NCBI GenBank assembly: GCA_029253805.1
Contig: JAQWYU010000184.1
Span: forward strand, 1 to 7,046
Direction of reading: 5' to 3'
DNA length: 7,046 nucleotides
Source: Flavobacteriaceae bacterium
GTDB taxonomy: Bacteria; Bacteroidota; Bacteroidia; Flavobacteriales; Flavobacteriaceae
Made by a program: the position numbers and the translations under genes. The notes under the pieces were generated by a model. That model was not told the DNA's origin. It did no database searches and worked only from the letters and a program-made list of their open reading frames with translations. Positions 1-6,280 of the stretch are shown in pieces; within the stretch, counting starts at the first letter, position 1, and every line of letters starts with the position of its first letter.

Positions 1-89
1 GAATTAATTGTTAAACTAAATAAAAATGCAATAGCTAAAAGACCGCTATGCCAAATTGATTTAGTTAAGTTTTGAGTAATTTTTTTCAT
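1..89 (-). CDS. N-terminal fragment of an unidentified exported or membrane-anchored protein (cut by left edge)
   Basis: Reading leftward from an ATG at 89-87, 29 complete codons stay open to the window edge. The product begins MKKITQNLTKSIWHSG, followed by a hydrophobic run of about 13 residues (LLAIAFLFSLTI). A basic start plus a hydrophobic core is the pattern of a Sec signal peptide or an N-terminal membrane anchor; no cleavage site or lipobox cysteine is reached before the sequence ends. The start is well supported: an in-frame TAA lies two codons upstream (95-93), and a TAnnTTTG promoter element lies about 42 bases upstream. The gene follows fabI on the same strand but is separated from it by a terminator and about 250 bp, so it is probably its own transcription unit. 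The family cannot be identified from so short a piece. Confidence 0.6.
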   Translation of the reverse strand, partial: MKKITQNLTKSIWHSGLLAIAFLFSLTIN

Positions 90-119
90 AATTTAATTTA
101 GATTAGTTATTTAATAATT

Positions 120-129
120 GGTGTACACC
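120..129. promoter_or_regulatory. 10-bp perfect palindrome GGTGTACACC at the predicted transcription start
   Basis: GGTGTACACC is its own reverse complement and is a GC-rich patch in very AT-rich surroundings. It lies just downstream of the TACATTTG element, about where transcription of the left-edge gene would start. That is a position where a dimeric repressor could act. An operator role is inferred from symmetry and position only; a chance palindrome is possible. Confidence 0.3.
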
Positions 130-131
130 TA

Positions 132-139
132 CAAATGTA
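132..139 (-). promoter_or_regulatory. Candidate -7 box (TACATTTG) for the left-edge gene
   Basis: The minus-strand sequence TACATTTG matches the Bacteroidota sigma-factor -7 consensus TAnnTTTG. It lies 42 bases before the ATG at 89, which gives a predicted leader of about 35 nt. I see no TTG at the expected -33 spacing, so the call rests on the -7 match and its position. Two dyad symmetries flank it (120-129 and 150-173). Confidence 0.5.
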
Positions 140-149
140 ATTACAACAT

Positions 150-173
150 CTCAAGAGCTTTGTAAAGTTTGAG
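150..173. repeat. Composite inverted repeat (CTCAA…TTGAG enclosing CTTT…AAAG) over the -33 region
   Basis: On the plus strand, CTCAA (150-154) pairs with TTGAG (169-173), and nested inside them CTTT (158-161) pairs with AAAG (164-167). The dyad covers roughly the -18 to -41 zone of the candidate promoter at 132-139, where a recognisable -33 TTG is missing. It could be an activator or repressor site, or simply chance symmetry in AT-rich DNA. As RNA it would be a poor hairpin with a bulge, so a DNA-binding role is more plausible than a terminator. Confidence 0.25.
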
Positions 174-255
174 GAAATAAATGTAATAATTGAAGCAAGT
201 TTGATTATTTATTCACAAACTAAAAATACAACTAACAATGAACTGATTCACAACT

Positions 256-297
256 ATTAAGTGTAAAATCGATTAAGTGTTTAATATTTTCGATTAA
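256..297. repeat. Short imperfect direct repeats ATTAAGTGT x2 and TCGATTAA x2
   Basis: ATTAAGTGT occurs at 256-264 and 272-280 (16-bp period). The overlapping word TCGATTAA occurs at 269-276 and 290-297 (21-bp period). The words share ATTAA, so this is one degenerate repeat cluster. It lies more than 115 bp upstream of the candidate promoter for the left-edge gene and downstream of the fabI terminator. No function can be assigned; low sequence complexity is the simplest explanation. Confidence 0.3.
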
Positions 298-340
298 AAA
301 ACAGACATAACACAAGCTATTACATTAGTTATTAATAAAT

Positions 341-368
341 AAAAAACCCTATCAACTAATTGATAGAG
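341..368 (-). terminator. Rho-independent terminator of fabI
   Basis: On the minus strand, CTCTATCAA (368-360) and TTGATAGGG (355-347) form a 9-bp stem, including one T·G wobble, closed by a TTAG tetraloop. Six consecutive T (346-341) follow directly. This is a textbook intrinsic terminator, 22 bases past the fabI stop codon. The plus-strand side has no T-run after the stem, so it acts in the fabI direction only. It is the only convincing terminator in the window. Confidence 0.9.
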
Positions 369-389
369 CTGATCATAAAATAAAAAAAA

Positions 390-1211
390 TTAGTTTTCTG
401 TGACCATGTCCATTACAGCGTCACTGACTCCCATATTACTAAAACCTCCATCGTTAAATAAATTTTGAAGAGTAACACGCTTAGTCAAATCACTAAATAG
501 ACTTACGGTATAATTGGCGCAGTCTAATGCAGTAGCGTTTCCAAGTGGAGACATTTTCTCAGCATACGAAATAAACCCATCAAAACCTTTAACACCTTTT
601 CCAGCTGTTGTTGGAGTTGGTGACTGGGAAATTGTATTAACACGAACGTTTTTGTCGCGTCCAAAAAAGTAACCAAAACTACGTGCAATACTTTCCAATA
701 GTGCTTTATTGTCAGCCATATCATTATAGTCTGGAAATACACGCTGTGCTGCCATATATGTAAGAGCTACAATACTGCCCCACTGGTTCATTGCATCATT
801 TTTGTATAGTGTTTGCATTACTTTATGAAAGGACATCGCAGAAACATCCGTACCTTTTTGAGTCCAATCGTACTTTTGGTCAGTATAAGCTCGCCCTTTT
901 CTAACGTTAATTGACATTCCAATGGAATGGAGTACGAAATCTAATTTACCACCGAGAATATTTACAGATTGTTTTACTAAATTCTCTAAATCTTCTTCTG
1001 AAGTTGCATCGGCTGGAATAACTTTAGAACCAGTTTTTTCAGCTAACTCATTAATCTGACCCATTCGCATTGCAATTGGTGCGTTCGATAATACAAAAGT
1101 TCCACCTTCTTCATGTACCCGCTCTGCCGTAATCCAAGCTATTGAGTTAGGGTCAAGAGCTCCAAAGATAATTCCGCGTTTTCCTTTTAGTAAATTGTAA
1201 GACATAGTCAT
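390..1211 (-). CDS. fabI: Enoyl-[acyl-carrier-protein] reductase (NADH), FabI
   Basis: FabI catalyses the last step of each cycle of type II fatty-acid elongation in the cytoplasm, reducing trans-2-enoyl-ACP with NAD(P)H. The 273-residue product has the short-chain dehydrogenase/reductase layout: a nucleotide-binding motif near residues 13-26 (GIIFGALDPNSIAW), the DFVLHSIGM strand at 91-99, and the catalytic FabI pattern Y152…Y162-x6-K169 within LTYMAAQRVFPDYNDMADNK. The substrate-loop region (about 194-210) reads SQSPTPTTAGKG rather than the SAGP of E. coli FabI and is longer. From memory this is normal for Bacteroidota, and it explains why the protein is slightly longer than the 262-residue E. 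coli enzyme. Two ATGs lie six bases apart (1211 and 1205); relatives usually begin at the second (MSYNLLKGK), so that may be the true start. A -7 box is present upstream and a strong terminator follows, so it can be transcribed alone. Confidence 0.96.
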   Translation of the reverse strand: MTMSYNLLKGKRGIIFGALDPNSIAWITAERVHEEGGTFVLSNAPIAMRMGQINELAEKTGSKVIPADATSEEDLENLVKQSVNILGGKLDFVLHSIGMSINVRKGRAYTDQKYDWTQKGTDVSAMSFHKVMQTLYKNDAMNQWGSIVALTYMAAQRVFPDYNDMADNKALLESIARSFGYFFGRDKNVRVNTISQSPTPTTAGKGVKGFDGFISYAEKMSPLGNATALDCANYTVSLFSDLTKRVTLQNLFNDGGFSNMGVSDAVMDMVTEN

Positions 1212-1248
1212 ATGTTTTAAATGCTTATATTTGTTTAATAATTGAATG

Positions 1249-1256
1249 CAAAGATA
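1249..1256 (-). promoter_or_regulatory. Candidate -7 box (TATCTTTG) for fabI
   Basis: The minus-strand TATCTTTG fits the Bacteroidota -7 consensus TAnnTTTG exactly. It starts four bases after the recN stop codon and ends 37 bases before the fabI ATG at 1211. No TTG is found at the usual -33 spacing. A fabI promoter here would let fatty-acid synthesis be expressed independently of the upstream recN transcript. Confidence 0.6.
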
Positions 1257-1259
1257 GCA

Positions 1260-2912
1260 TTAATTCAACAACTGTTGTGCATGAGCTATAGCAGAATCAG
1301 AAACTTGCTCTCCCCCTAACATTTGTGCGATCTCAACTAGACGCTCCTCTTTGGACAACTTTTTAAGAGAAATTACAGTTGACTTACCGGCATTTTTTTT
1401 AAAGACTTTAAAGTGAGATTTTCCTTTCACCGCTATTTGAGGTAAATGTGTGATTGAAAAAACTTGCATGGAAAGACTCATTTGATTCATAATATCTCCC
1501 ATTTTGTGGGCAATTTCTCCTGAAAGTCCTGTGTCAATTTCATCAAACATAATAGTTGGTAACTTTTGATATTTAGAAATTATATATTTAACTGCTAACA
1601 TAATTCTTGAGAGTTCGCCTCCAGAAGCTGCTTTTTTAATAGGTAAAAACTGACCTCCTTTGTTAGCGTTAAACAAAAACTCTAAATAATCCTTTCCGTT
1701 ATTTAAAAAAGAATCAGACGGATTTAACGAAATCTTAAATCTTGCGCTAGACATACCTAAATCAGAAAGAATAGTTTCTAACTTTGTTACTAATTTAGAA
1801 ACAACAGATTTTCTTTTTTCATGAATTTTAATAGACTCGTCATCTAATTGTTTTACAAGTGATCTTAGTGCCTTCTCAGTTAATATTATTGATGACTCAA
1901 TTGAAGCTAAAGAATCTACTTTTGATTCCAGTTCAGACTGAATAACAATAAGTTCTTGTACCGAATTAGCGTTGTGTTTAGAAAATAAGTTATTTATTCT
2001 CTGAAGAATATAATCAATCTGACTTAGTCGTGATGGGTTTGTATCAACCTTGGATTGTTCAAATTCGATCTCACTGAAAATATCACTAATTTCTATGGAG
2101 GCACTTTGAATTCTGTCTGAGAATGGTTGATATGCTGAAGATATATCCGTCAGTTTGTAAAAAACTTGTTTAAGTTTGAGTAAATTTGAAGCTACTCCTA
2201 AGTCTTCCGAGCTAATTATTTGAATCGCTAAAGAAAGTTCAGACTGAATGAGCTCTACGTTGTTCAAAGAATTATACTCCATCTCAAGTGATTCCATGTC
2301 AATTGAATGTAAATTTACCTCCATTAATTCATTTAAAAGAAATGAGTTATAATCCATATCTTTTTGGGATTTAGATTTTAAGTTGTTTAATTCAATTAAT
2401 TTTTTTTGTGTTGTCTTATATAATTTTAATAATTGTTGGTATCTTTGAATAGAGTTGTAATTTTTCGCAAGTGAATCTAGGACTTGAAACTGGAAATCAT
2501 CACTTATCAGCTCTAGTGTTTGCTGCTGAGAATGAACGTCTATTAATTGTTCCCCAAGAGCTGATAGAATAGAGAGATTAACTGGCGAATCGTTAATATA
2601 AGCTCTTGACTTGCCAGACGGCAAAACTTCTCTACGCAAAATCGTGTGAGTTTCGAAATCTAAATCATTAGTTTCAAAAAATGACTTAAGATTAAAATTA
2701 TCAATATTAAAAACAGCCTCAATAATACACTTTTTAGTAATATCGTTGATATGAGAAAAGTCTACACGCCTACCAAGTACTAGTCCCAAACCACTGAGTA
2801 AAACAGACTTACCAGCACCGGTTTCACCAGTAATTATAGTTAAACCACTATCAAACTGAACATGTAAGTAGTCAATTAAAGCATAGTTTTTTATGTAAAG
2901 TTCAGAAAGCAA
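1260..2912 (-). CDS. recN: DNA repair protein RecN (SMC-like ATPase)
   Basis: RecN is a cytoplasmic SMC-family ATPase that acts early in recombinational repair of double-strand breaks. The 550-residue length is normal for the family. Near the N-terminus it has IKNYALI and Walker A GETGAGKS (29-36), then the Q-loop region LIDVHSQQQTL (123-133). A Leu/Glu/Lys/Ser-rich coiled-coil middle follows (about 150-380). The C-terminal half-site has the ABC signature SGGELSR (about 430-436), Walker B with D-loop IMFDEIDTGLSG (about 454-465) and the switch histidine in SITHLPQIA (about 488-489). The start codon is TTG: an in-frame TAG sits one codon further upstream, and the first internal ATG lies far beyond Walker A, so no ATG start can give a working protein. 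It lies 65 bp after porD. I see no exact -7 box there; TTATTTTG in the gap is one mismatch from consensus. Confidence 0.97.
   Translation of the reverse strand: MLSELYIKNYALIDYLHVQFDSGLTIITGETGAGKSVLLSGLGLVLGRRVDFSHINDITKKCIIEAVFNIDNFNLKSFFETNDLDFETHTILRREVLPSGKSRAYINDSPVNLSILSALGEQLIDVHSQQQTLELISDDFQFQVLDSLAKNYNSIQRYQQLLKLYKTTQKKLIELNNLKSKSQKDMDYNSFLLNELMEVNLHSIDMESLEMEYNSLNNVELIQSELSLAIQIISSEDLGVASNLLKLKQVFYKLTDISSAYQPFSDRIQSASIEISDIFSEIEFEQSKVDTNPSRLSQIDYILQRINNLFSKHNANSVQELIVIQSELESKVDSLASIESSIILTEKALRSLVKQLDDESIKIHEKRKSVVSKLVTKLETILSDLGMSSARFKISLNPSDSFLNNGKDYLEFLFNANKGGQFLPIKKAASGGELSRIMLAVKYIISKYQKLPTIMFDEIDTGLSGEIAHKMGDIMNQMSLSMQVFSITHLPQIAVKGKSHFKVFKKNAGKSTVISLKKLSKEERLVEIAQMLGGEQVSDSAIAHAQQLLN
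2910..2912 (-). promoter_or_regulatory. Forced TTG start codon of recN
   Basis: The conserved RecN N-terminus (LxxLxIKNYALI) begins at this TTG. The in-frame codons before it are TAG then CTA, so the reading frame cannot extend upstream, and no ATG or GTG occurs before the Walker A motif. The leader shows no Shine-Dalgarno sequence, as is usual in Bacteroidota. A TTG start usually lowers translation, which would suit a repair protein needed at low level; that last point is inference. Confidence 0.85.
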
Positions 2913-2977
2913 TAGCTAATATATTTTGGAACTAAGTTAATCTTTATGGCAAAATAATTGGAATTGAAATTAAAAAA

Positions 2978-3868
2978 TTAAAATTTAATATTCTTCCACT
3001 TACTTGAGTGCATTGGGGCAACCTTAGTAAGCATCGATACAAATTTAGCAGTATTAACACTAGGTCCATCAGAAAAAATATCTGAAATTTCATCTACTTT
3101 TGCATCAAAGAAAACACGTAAAAGAAATGAATTAGGCCGGCTATTATTTAAGGTTTCAAATTTCATAAGTGAATTAACAAGCGCTATTTTACCTCCTTTT
3201 ACATCATTAGCCATTACATCTAGACCTTTAAAGTGGTAGTTAAATAAAACCGAATGGAAATCCTTGAATGTAGGAGAAAGAATATTATTAATAAGAGCAC
3301 TCCTAGTTTGAGCGCCACCAATTGGAGGCTCCCATCCTTTAAAGCCACTTTGTTGAGAGTAGTTCACAATATCGCGTGCTTGCTTGTAATACGAACTGCC
3401 ACCGTTGAGTTCAAAAGTATCTGCATCCATTCCTAAAATCATATACACATGAAAAGATATTACAGAAACTAAATTGGATTCAAATTGTGTGGTATTAAAG
3501 TTTAAATTCTGATATTCTAAATAATTGAAATTAAAATTTTTATCATTAAAGTTGTAAACTGGGCTAAAATAAGATGAATTATAAACAGGTCTAGCTGATT
3601 GAATCTGAATTGATGCTTGAAAAGCATCAGACTGATAGTTTTGAATATTAATGACCATACTGCATTCTATTCTCTCTTGATTTACAAAGCTTTTCGATGA
3701 CCAACGTGTATTGTTAACAAATTCGTTTAATTGTTTTTCAAGAGTTTTAAAAACTTGCACATTTTCATTCCCTGTTTGCTGTGCATTAACACTAAGATTG
3801 CAGTTAAGTTCCTGAGAATTTGAACTCAAAGACAATAAGAAACCAATAAATAAAAACTTGTTACGCAT
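2978..3868 (-). CDS. porD: DUF4835 family / type IX secretion system protein PorD
   Basis: The 296-residue product starts with a signal peptide (MRNKFLFIGFLLSLSSNSQ, cleavage probably near residue 19) and has no lipobox, so it should be periplasmic or outer-membrane associated. It matches what I recall of DUF4835 proteins, annotated as PorD of the Bacteroidota type IX secretion system (gliding/Por secretion). Recognisable conserved stretches are ELNC (20-23), RPVYNSSYFSPV (93-104), GMDADTF (146-152), FNYHFKGLD (209-217) and HSSKWK near the C-terminus. Cysteines 23 and 69 are the only two in the mature part and could form a disulfide. Its exact role in secretion is poorly defined. Its ATG lies inside the end of coaBC with an 8-base overlap, so the two are probably translationally coupled. 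Family assignment is firm; the PorD name rests on recalled nomenclature. Confidence 0.85.
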   Translation of the reverse strand: MRNKFLFIGFLLSLSSNSQELNCNLSVNAQQTGNENVQVFKTLEKQLNEFVNNTRWSSKSFVNQERIECSMVINIQNYQSDAFQASIQIQSARPVYNSSYFSPVYNFNDKNFNFNYLEYQNLNFNTTQFESNLVSVISFHVYMILGMDADTFELNGGSSYYKQARDIVNYSQQSGFKGWEPPIGGAQTRSALINNILSPTFKDFHSVLFNYHFKGLDVMANDVKGGKIALVNSLMKFETLNNSRPNSFLLRVFFDAKVDEISDIFSDGPSVNTAKFVSMLTKVAPMHSSKWKNIKF

Positions 3869-5072
3869 TAATCTGGTTTTGAATTTCAGTCATAATATCG
3901 GCTGCAACATTAGCTTTGGATTTTAAAGGGTAGGCAGTCTGAACTAGGTGTTTATCAATCAAAGTAACCTTATTAGTTTCAAAACCAAATCCGGCACCAG
4001 GATCATTCAACGAATTTAAAACAATTAAATCTAAATTTTTAGATTTTAATTTAATTATCGCATTTTCTATTTCGTTGTTAGTTTCTAAAGAAAAACCTAC
4101 AAGAATTTGATTTGACTTTATAGCACCAAGTGATGCTAAAATATCTGATGTTTTCTCTAGCACTATTGATAAATTTTTAGTTGTCTTTTTTATTTTAGAA
4201 GTTGCAAAATTCTTAGGTTTATAGTCGGCTACTGCAGCAGATAAAATAGCGACATCAACAGAACTAAAATGTAGATGCACTTGATTAAACATCTCAAGTG
4301 CACTCACAACTGGGATTGTGTTTACACGTGAATTATTTAACTTGTAATGAGTTGGACCTGTGATATATACAACTTCTGCACCTAGAAGTGCTGCCTTTTG
4401 TGCTATCTCAAAACCCATTAAACCGCTTGAATGATTACCTATGAAACGAACTGGATCAATTGCTTCATAAGTAGGCCCTGCTGTGACAAGAAATTTTTTA
4501 CCGTAAAACGGTAATTGCACTAGTATATTAGATTCTATTAGAGAAATAATTGCTTCGGGTTCTGCCATTCTGCCAGCTCCAACTAGCCCACTAGCTAACT
4601 CTCCTGACGTGGCTGGAATCATAATATTTCCAAAAGATTGTAGGGTCTCTAAAGACGATTTTGTTGAGGGGTGTTTGTACATGTCTAAATCCATTGCTGG
4701 AGCAAAATAAACGGGGCACTTTGCTGACAAATAAGTAGCAACTAAAAAATTATCACTCCTACCGTTAGCCATTTTAGAAAGCGTATTTGCAGTTGCTGGA
4801 GCTACCAAAAACAAATCAGCCCATAAGCCTAATTCCACATGGTTGTTCCAAATAGCATTATTTTCATTGTCGTCAGTAAAAGATGAAATGACAGGATTTT
4901 TTGATAGTGTTGAAAGCGTAAGGGGGGTAATAAATTCTTTTGCAGCAGGTGTCATGATCACCTTAACTGAAGCTCCGGACTTAATAAACAAGCGAACAAG
5001 GGATGCCGATTTGTATGCAGCTATTCCCGCAGTAATTCCTAATAGAATATTTTTACCGCATAAGATTGACAT
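3861..5072 (-). CDS. coaBC: Bifunctional phosphopantothenoylcysteine decarboxylase / phosphopantothenate-cysteine ligase, CoaBC (Dfp)
   Basis: CoaBC performs two consecutive steps of coenzyme A synthesis in the cytoplasm: CTP-dependent joining of cysteine to 4'-phosphopantothenate (CoaB), then FMN-dependent decarboxylation to 4'-phosphopantetheine (CoaC). The 403-residue length is typical. Residues 1 to about 185 are the flavoprotein decarboxylase, with GITAGIAAYK (12-21), the catalytic-type His78 in NNHVELGLWADL, and APATANTL (91-98). Residues from about 190 are the ligase, with TAGPTYEAIDPVRF (197-210), NHSSG (213-217), SAAVADYKP (278-286), KIKK (293-296) and LVGFSLETN. Two expected decarboxylase residues differ: the PxMNxxM motif reads PAMDLDM (Asp128), and the clamp cysteine is Ser161 in SGELASGLVGAGRM. 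I recall the same changes in other Bacteroidota. The gene follows rpoZ after only one extra TAA codon and overlaps porD by eight bases, so it is inside an operon. Confidence 0.96.
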   Translation of the reverse strand: MSILCGKNILLGITAGIAAYKSASLVRLFIKSGASVKVIMTPAAKEFITPLTLSTLSKNPVISSFTDDNENNAIWNNHVELGLWADLFLVAPATANTLSKMANGRSDNFLVATYLSAKCPVYFAPAMDLDMYKHPSTKSSLETLQSFGNIMIPATSGELASGLVGAGRMAEPEAIISLIESNILVQLPFYGKKFLVTAGPTYEAIDPVRFIGNHSSGLMGFEIAQKAALLGAEVVYITGPTHYKLNNSRVNTIPVVSALEMFNQVHLHFSSVDVAILSAAVADYKPKNFATSKIKKTTKNLSIVLEKTSDILASLGAIKSNQILVGFSLETNNEIENAIIKLKSKNLDLIVLNSLNDPGAGFGFETNKVTLIDKHLVQTAYPLKSKANVAADIMTEIQNQINA

Positions 5073-5075
5073 TTA

Positions 5076-5408
5076 TTATATTTCTTGAGGATCGTCTTCT
5101 ATATTACGGTAATAAATTTTATCGTTTAGCCATTCTTGAACAGCTAGAGCATGTGGTTTAGGAAGACGTTCGTAAAACTTAGACACTTCTATTTGTTCTT
5201 TATTTTCAAAAACTTCTTCTAAACTATCGTTATACGTTGCAAATTCTTCTAGCTTATCGATCAATTCTTTTCTAATATCAGTATTGATTTGTTCAGCTCT
5301 ACGAGAAATTACAGAAATAGCTTCATAAATATTTTGCGTAGGTGCATCTAATTTATTTCGATCGTAAGTTTCTGTATTGACGGGTGCATTTACTTTTTTT
5401 AAATCCAT
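5076..5408 (-). CDS. rpoZ: DNA-directed RNA polymerase omega subunit (Rpb6-like)
   Basis: Omega is the small RNA polymerase subunit that helps fold and assemble the beta' subunit. The 110-residue product carries the omega/Rpb6 core at about 26-42 (NIYEAISVISRRAEQIN), the stretch that contacts beta'. A long acidic helical segment follows (KELIDKLEEFATYNDSLEEVFENKE is its span, about 47-71), then the Bacteroidota-type tail KPHALAVQEWL (84-94). It differs strongly from E. coli omega outside the core, but it closely resembles flavobacterial proteins as I remember them. It starts 8 bp after the bamD stop and ends with TAA TAA directly before the coaBC ATG, so it is cotranscribed with both. I see no promoter of its own. 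Confidence 0.94.
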   Translation of the reverse strand: MDLKKVNAPVNTETYDRNKLDAPTQNIYEAISVISRRAEQINTDIRKELIDKLEEFATYNDSLEEVFENKEQIEVSKFYERLPKPHALAVQEWLNDKIYYRNIEDDPQEI

Positions 5409-5416
5409 AATGAAAA

Positions 5417-6232
5417 TTAACTTTTAGTCGTTGTTGTTTTGTTTTTGATTAATTGTAATTCTTGATGCATTTCTGTTAACTGGTCAGAATATTTACTTTT
5501 TGGGAATACAAATAATAATGAATTATAATAATTTAGTGCTTTTTCTATGCGTTCTGATTCTTTCCAAGCAACACTATTAATAGCAAGTTTGTAAGCTGAA
5601 TCAAATTTATAAAATAATGCGTCTTCTTTTAAAATTGACCCAGGAAATTCAACTAAAAAATTATCAAATGCAGAAATAGCTGAATTATAGTCTCTATGAA
5701 AAGGGCCTGTGATGTTGTATTGAAGAGCTATATTATAAGCCTTTAGTTCTAGCTTGTAATCTAACTCCCTAACAAGATCACTGGCTTCAGCCATATACTC
5801 TGAGTTTGGATATTTATTGATATAATCCTGAAGTTTATCTATTGCTATTAATGTCTCCGATTGATCTTTGGTGTAAGCAGGAGATAACATGTAATAGCTT
5901 TTTGCAGAAAAGAAACCAATCTCTTCTGCTTTCTCACTCTTAGGGTATGCATCGACAAATCGCTCCATTTGATAATTTGAAGTGAAATAATCTCTAGTTT
6001 CGTAAAAGGTCATGCAATACATAAACATAAGTTTTTCAGCTTGAGGTTTACCTCGATACTTAGGAACAATCTGAACAAAAATACGATTTGCTTTTGAATA
6101 CTTGCCAGCTTCAAAAAGTTTGGTGGCAAACTTAAACTTAGTAGCGACATCATCTCCTTTGAGAACAGCTTGATACTCACTACAAGAGATTAAGGACAAA
6201 ACAACAAATAATATAAATAAATAATTTTTCAT
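5417..6232 (-). CDS. bamD: Outer-membrane protein assembly lipoprotein BamD
   Basis: BamD is an essential lipoprotein of the Bam complex, anchored in the periplasmic face of the outer membrane, where it helps BamA insert beta-barrel proteins. The 271-residue product begins with a lipoprotein signal peptide ending in lipobox LISC (residues 14-17), so Cys17 should be lipidated. TPR-like helical repeats follow, marked by recurring helix-turn motifs: YPKSE (96-100), YPNSE (141-145), FPGS (196-199) and FPKSKY (243-248). SPAYTKDQSETLIAI (117-131) matches the DQ-containing segment typical of BamD. The C-terminus is a Lys/Thr-rich tail. It is a little longer than E. coli BamD (245). It is the first gene of the operon bamD-rpoZ-coaBC-porD, with a -7 box 20 bases before its ATG. 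A generic TPR lipoprotein is the alternative, but the neighbourhood and the DQ segment favour BamD. Confidence 0.92.
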   Translation of the reverse strand: MKNYLFILFVVLSLISCSEYQAVLKGDDVATKFKFATKLFEAGKYSKANRIFVQIVPKYRGKPQAEKLMFMYCMTFYETRDYFTSNYQMERFVDAYPKSEKAEEIGFFSAKSYYMLSPAYTKDQSETLIAIDKLQDYINKYPNSEYMAEASDLVRELDYKLELKAYNIALQYNITGPFHRDYNSAISAFDNFLVEFPGSILKEDALFYKFDSAYKLAINSVAWKESERIEKALNYYNSLLFVFPKSKYSDQLTEMHQELQLIKNKTTTTKS

Positions 6233-6252
6233 GTAGGTTCTAAAAACGAATG

Positions 6253-6260
6253 CAAAATTA
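6253..6260 (-). promoter_or_regulatory. Candidate -7 box (TAATTTTG) of the bamD operon
   Basis: The minus-strand TAATTTTG fits TAnnTTTG exactly and ends 20 bases before the bamD ATG, giving a short predicted leader of about 13-16 nt. No TTG is seen at the -33 position; instead the two copies of an 11-bp tandem repeat occupy the spacer region directly upstream and touch the box. This is the likely promoter for bamD, rpoZ, coaBC and porD. Confidence 0.6.
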
Positions 6261-6280
6261 CGGATTTAATACGGATTTAA
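6259..6280. repeat. Exact 11-bp tandem repeat (TTAAATCCGTA x2) at the bamD promoter
   Basis: Read on the minus strand, TTAAATCCGTA occurs twice back to back with no mismatch (6280-6270 and 6269-6259). The second copy shares its last two bases with the -7 box. The period is close to one helical turn, so two protein monomers would bind the same face of the DNA. The core word reappears inverted at 6304-6309 (ATCCGT on the plus strand). It could be a regulator site or a recent slippage duplication. Confidence 0.7.

Larger units (their letters stand above)
140..340. other. AT-rich intergenic spacer without a recognisable gene
   Basis: Between the fabI terminator and the promoter region of the left-edge gene I find no coding sequence of credible length or family, no tRNA-like fold and no further TAnnTTTG box on either strand. 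It holds the dyad at 150-173 and two short direct repeats: ATTAAGTGT at 256-264 and 272-280, and TCGATTAA at 269-276 and 290-297. Given the base composition these repeats may be chance. The rest is featureless to me. Confidence 0.5.

Noticed and set aside
524..742. 72-codon minus-strand ORF inside fabI
   Set aside because: It lies in another frame of a strongly supported gene, has biased low-complexity composition and resembles no family: a shadow ORF.
3254..3436. 60-codon plus-strand ORF opposite porD
   Set aside because: It is antisense to a well-supported gene, with no promoter and no recognisable domain.
3861..5072. coaBC as an inactive decarboxylase because of Asp128 and Ser161
   Set aside because: All other motifs are intact, the gene sits in a tight operon, and the same substitutions seem to be widespread in Bacteroidota, so loss of function is unlikely.
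4843..5088. 81-codon plus-strand ORF opposite the start of coaBC and end of rpoZ
   Set aside because: It is antisense to conserved coding sequence and spans a gene junction; there is no promoter or family resemblance.
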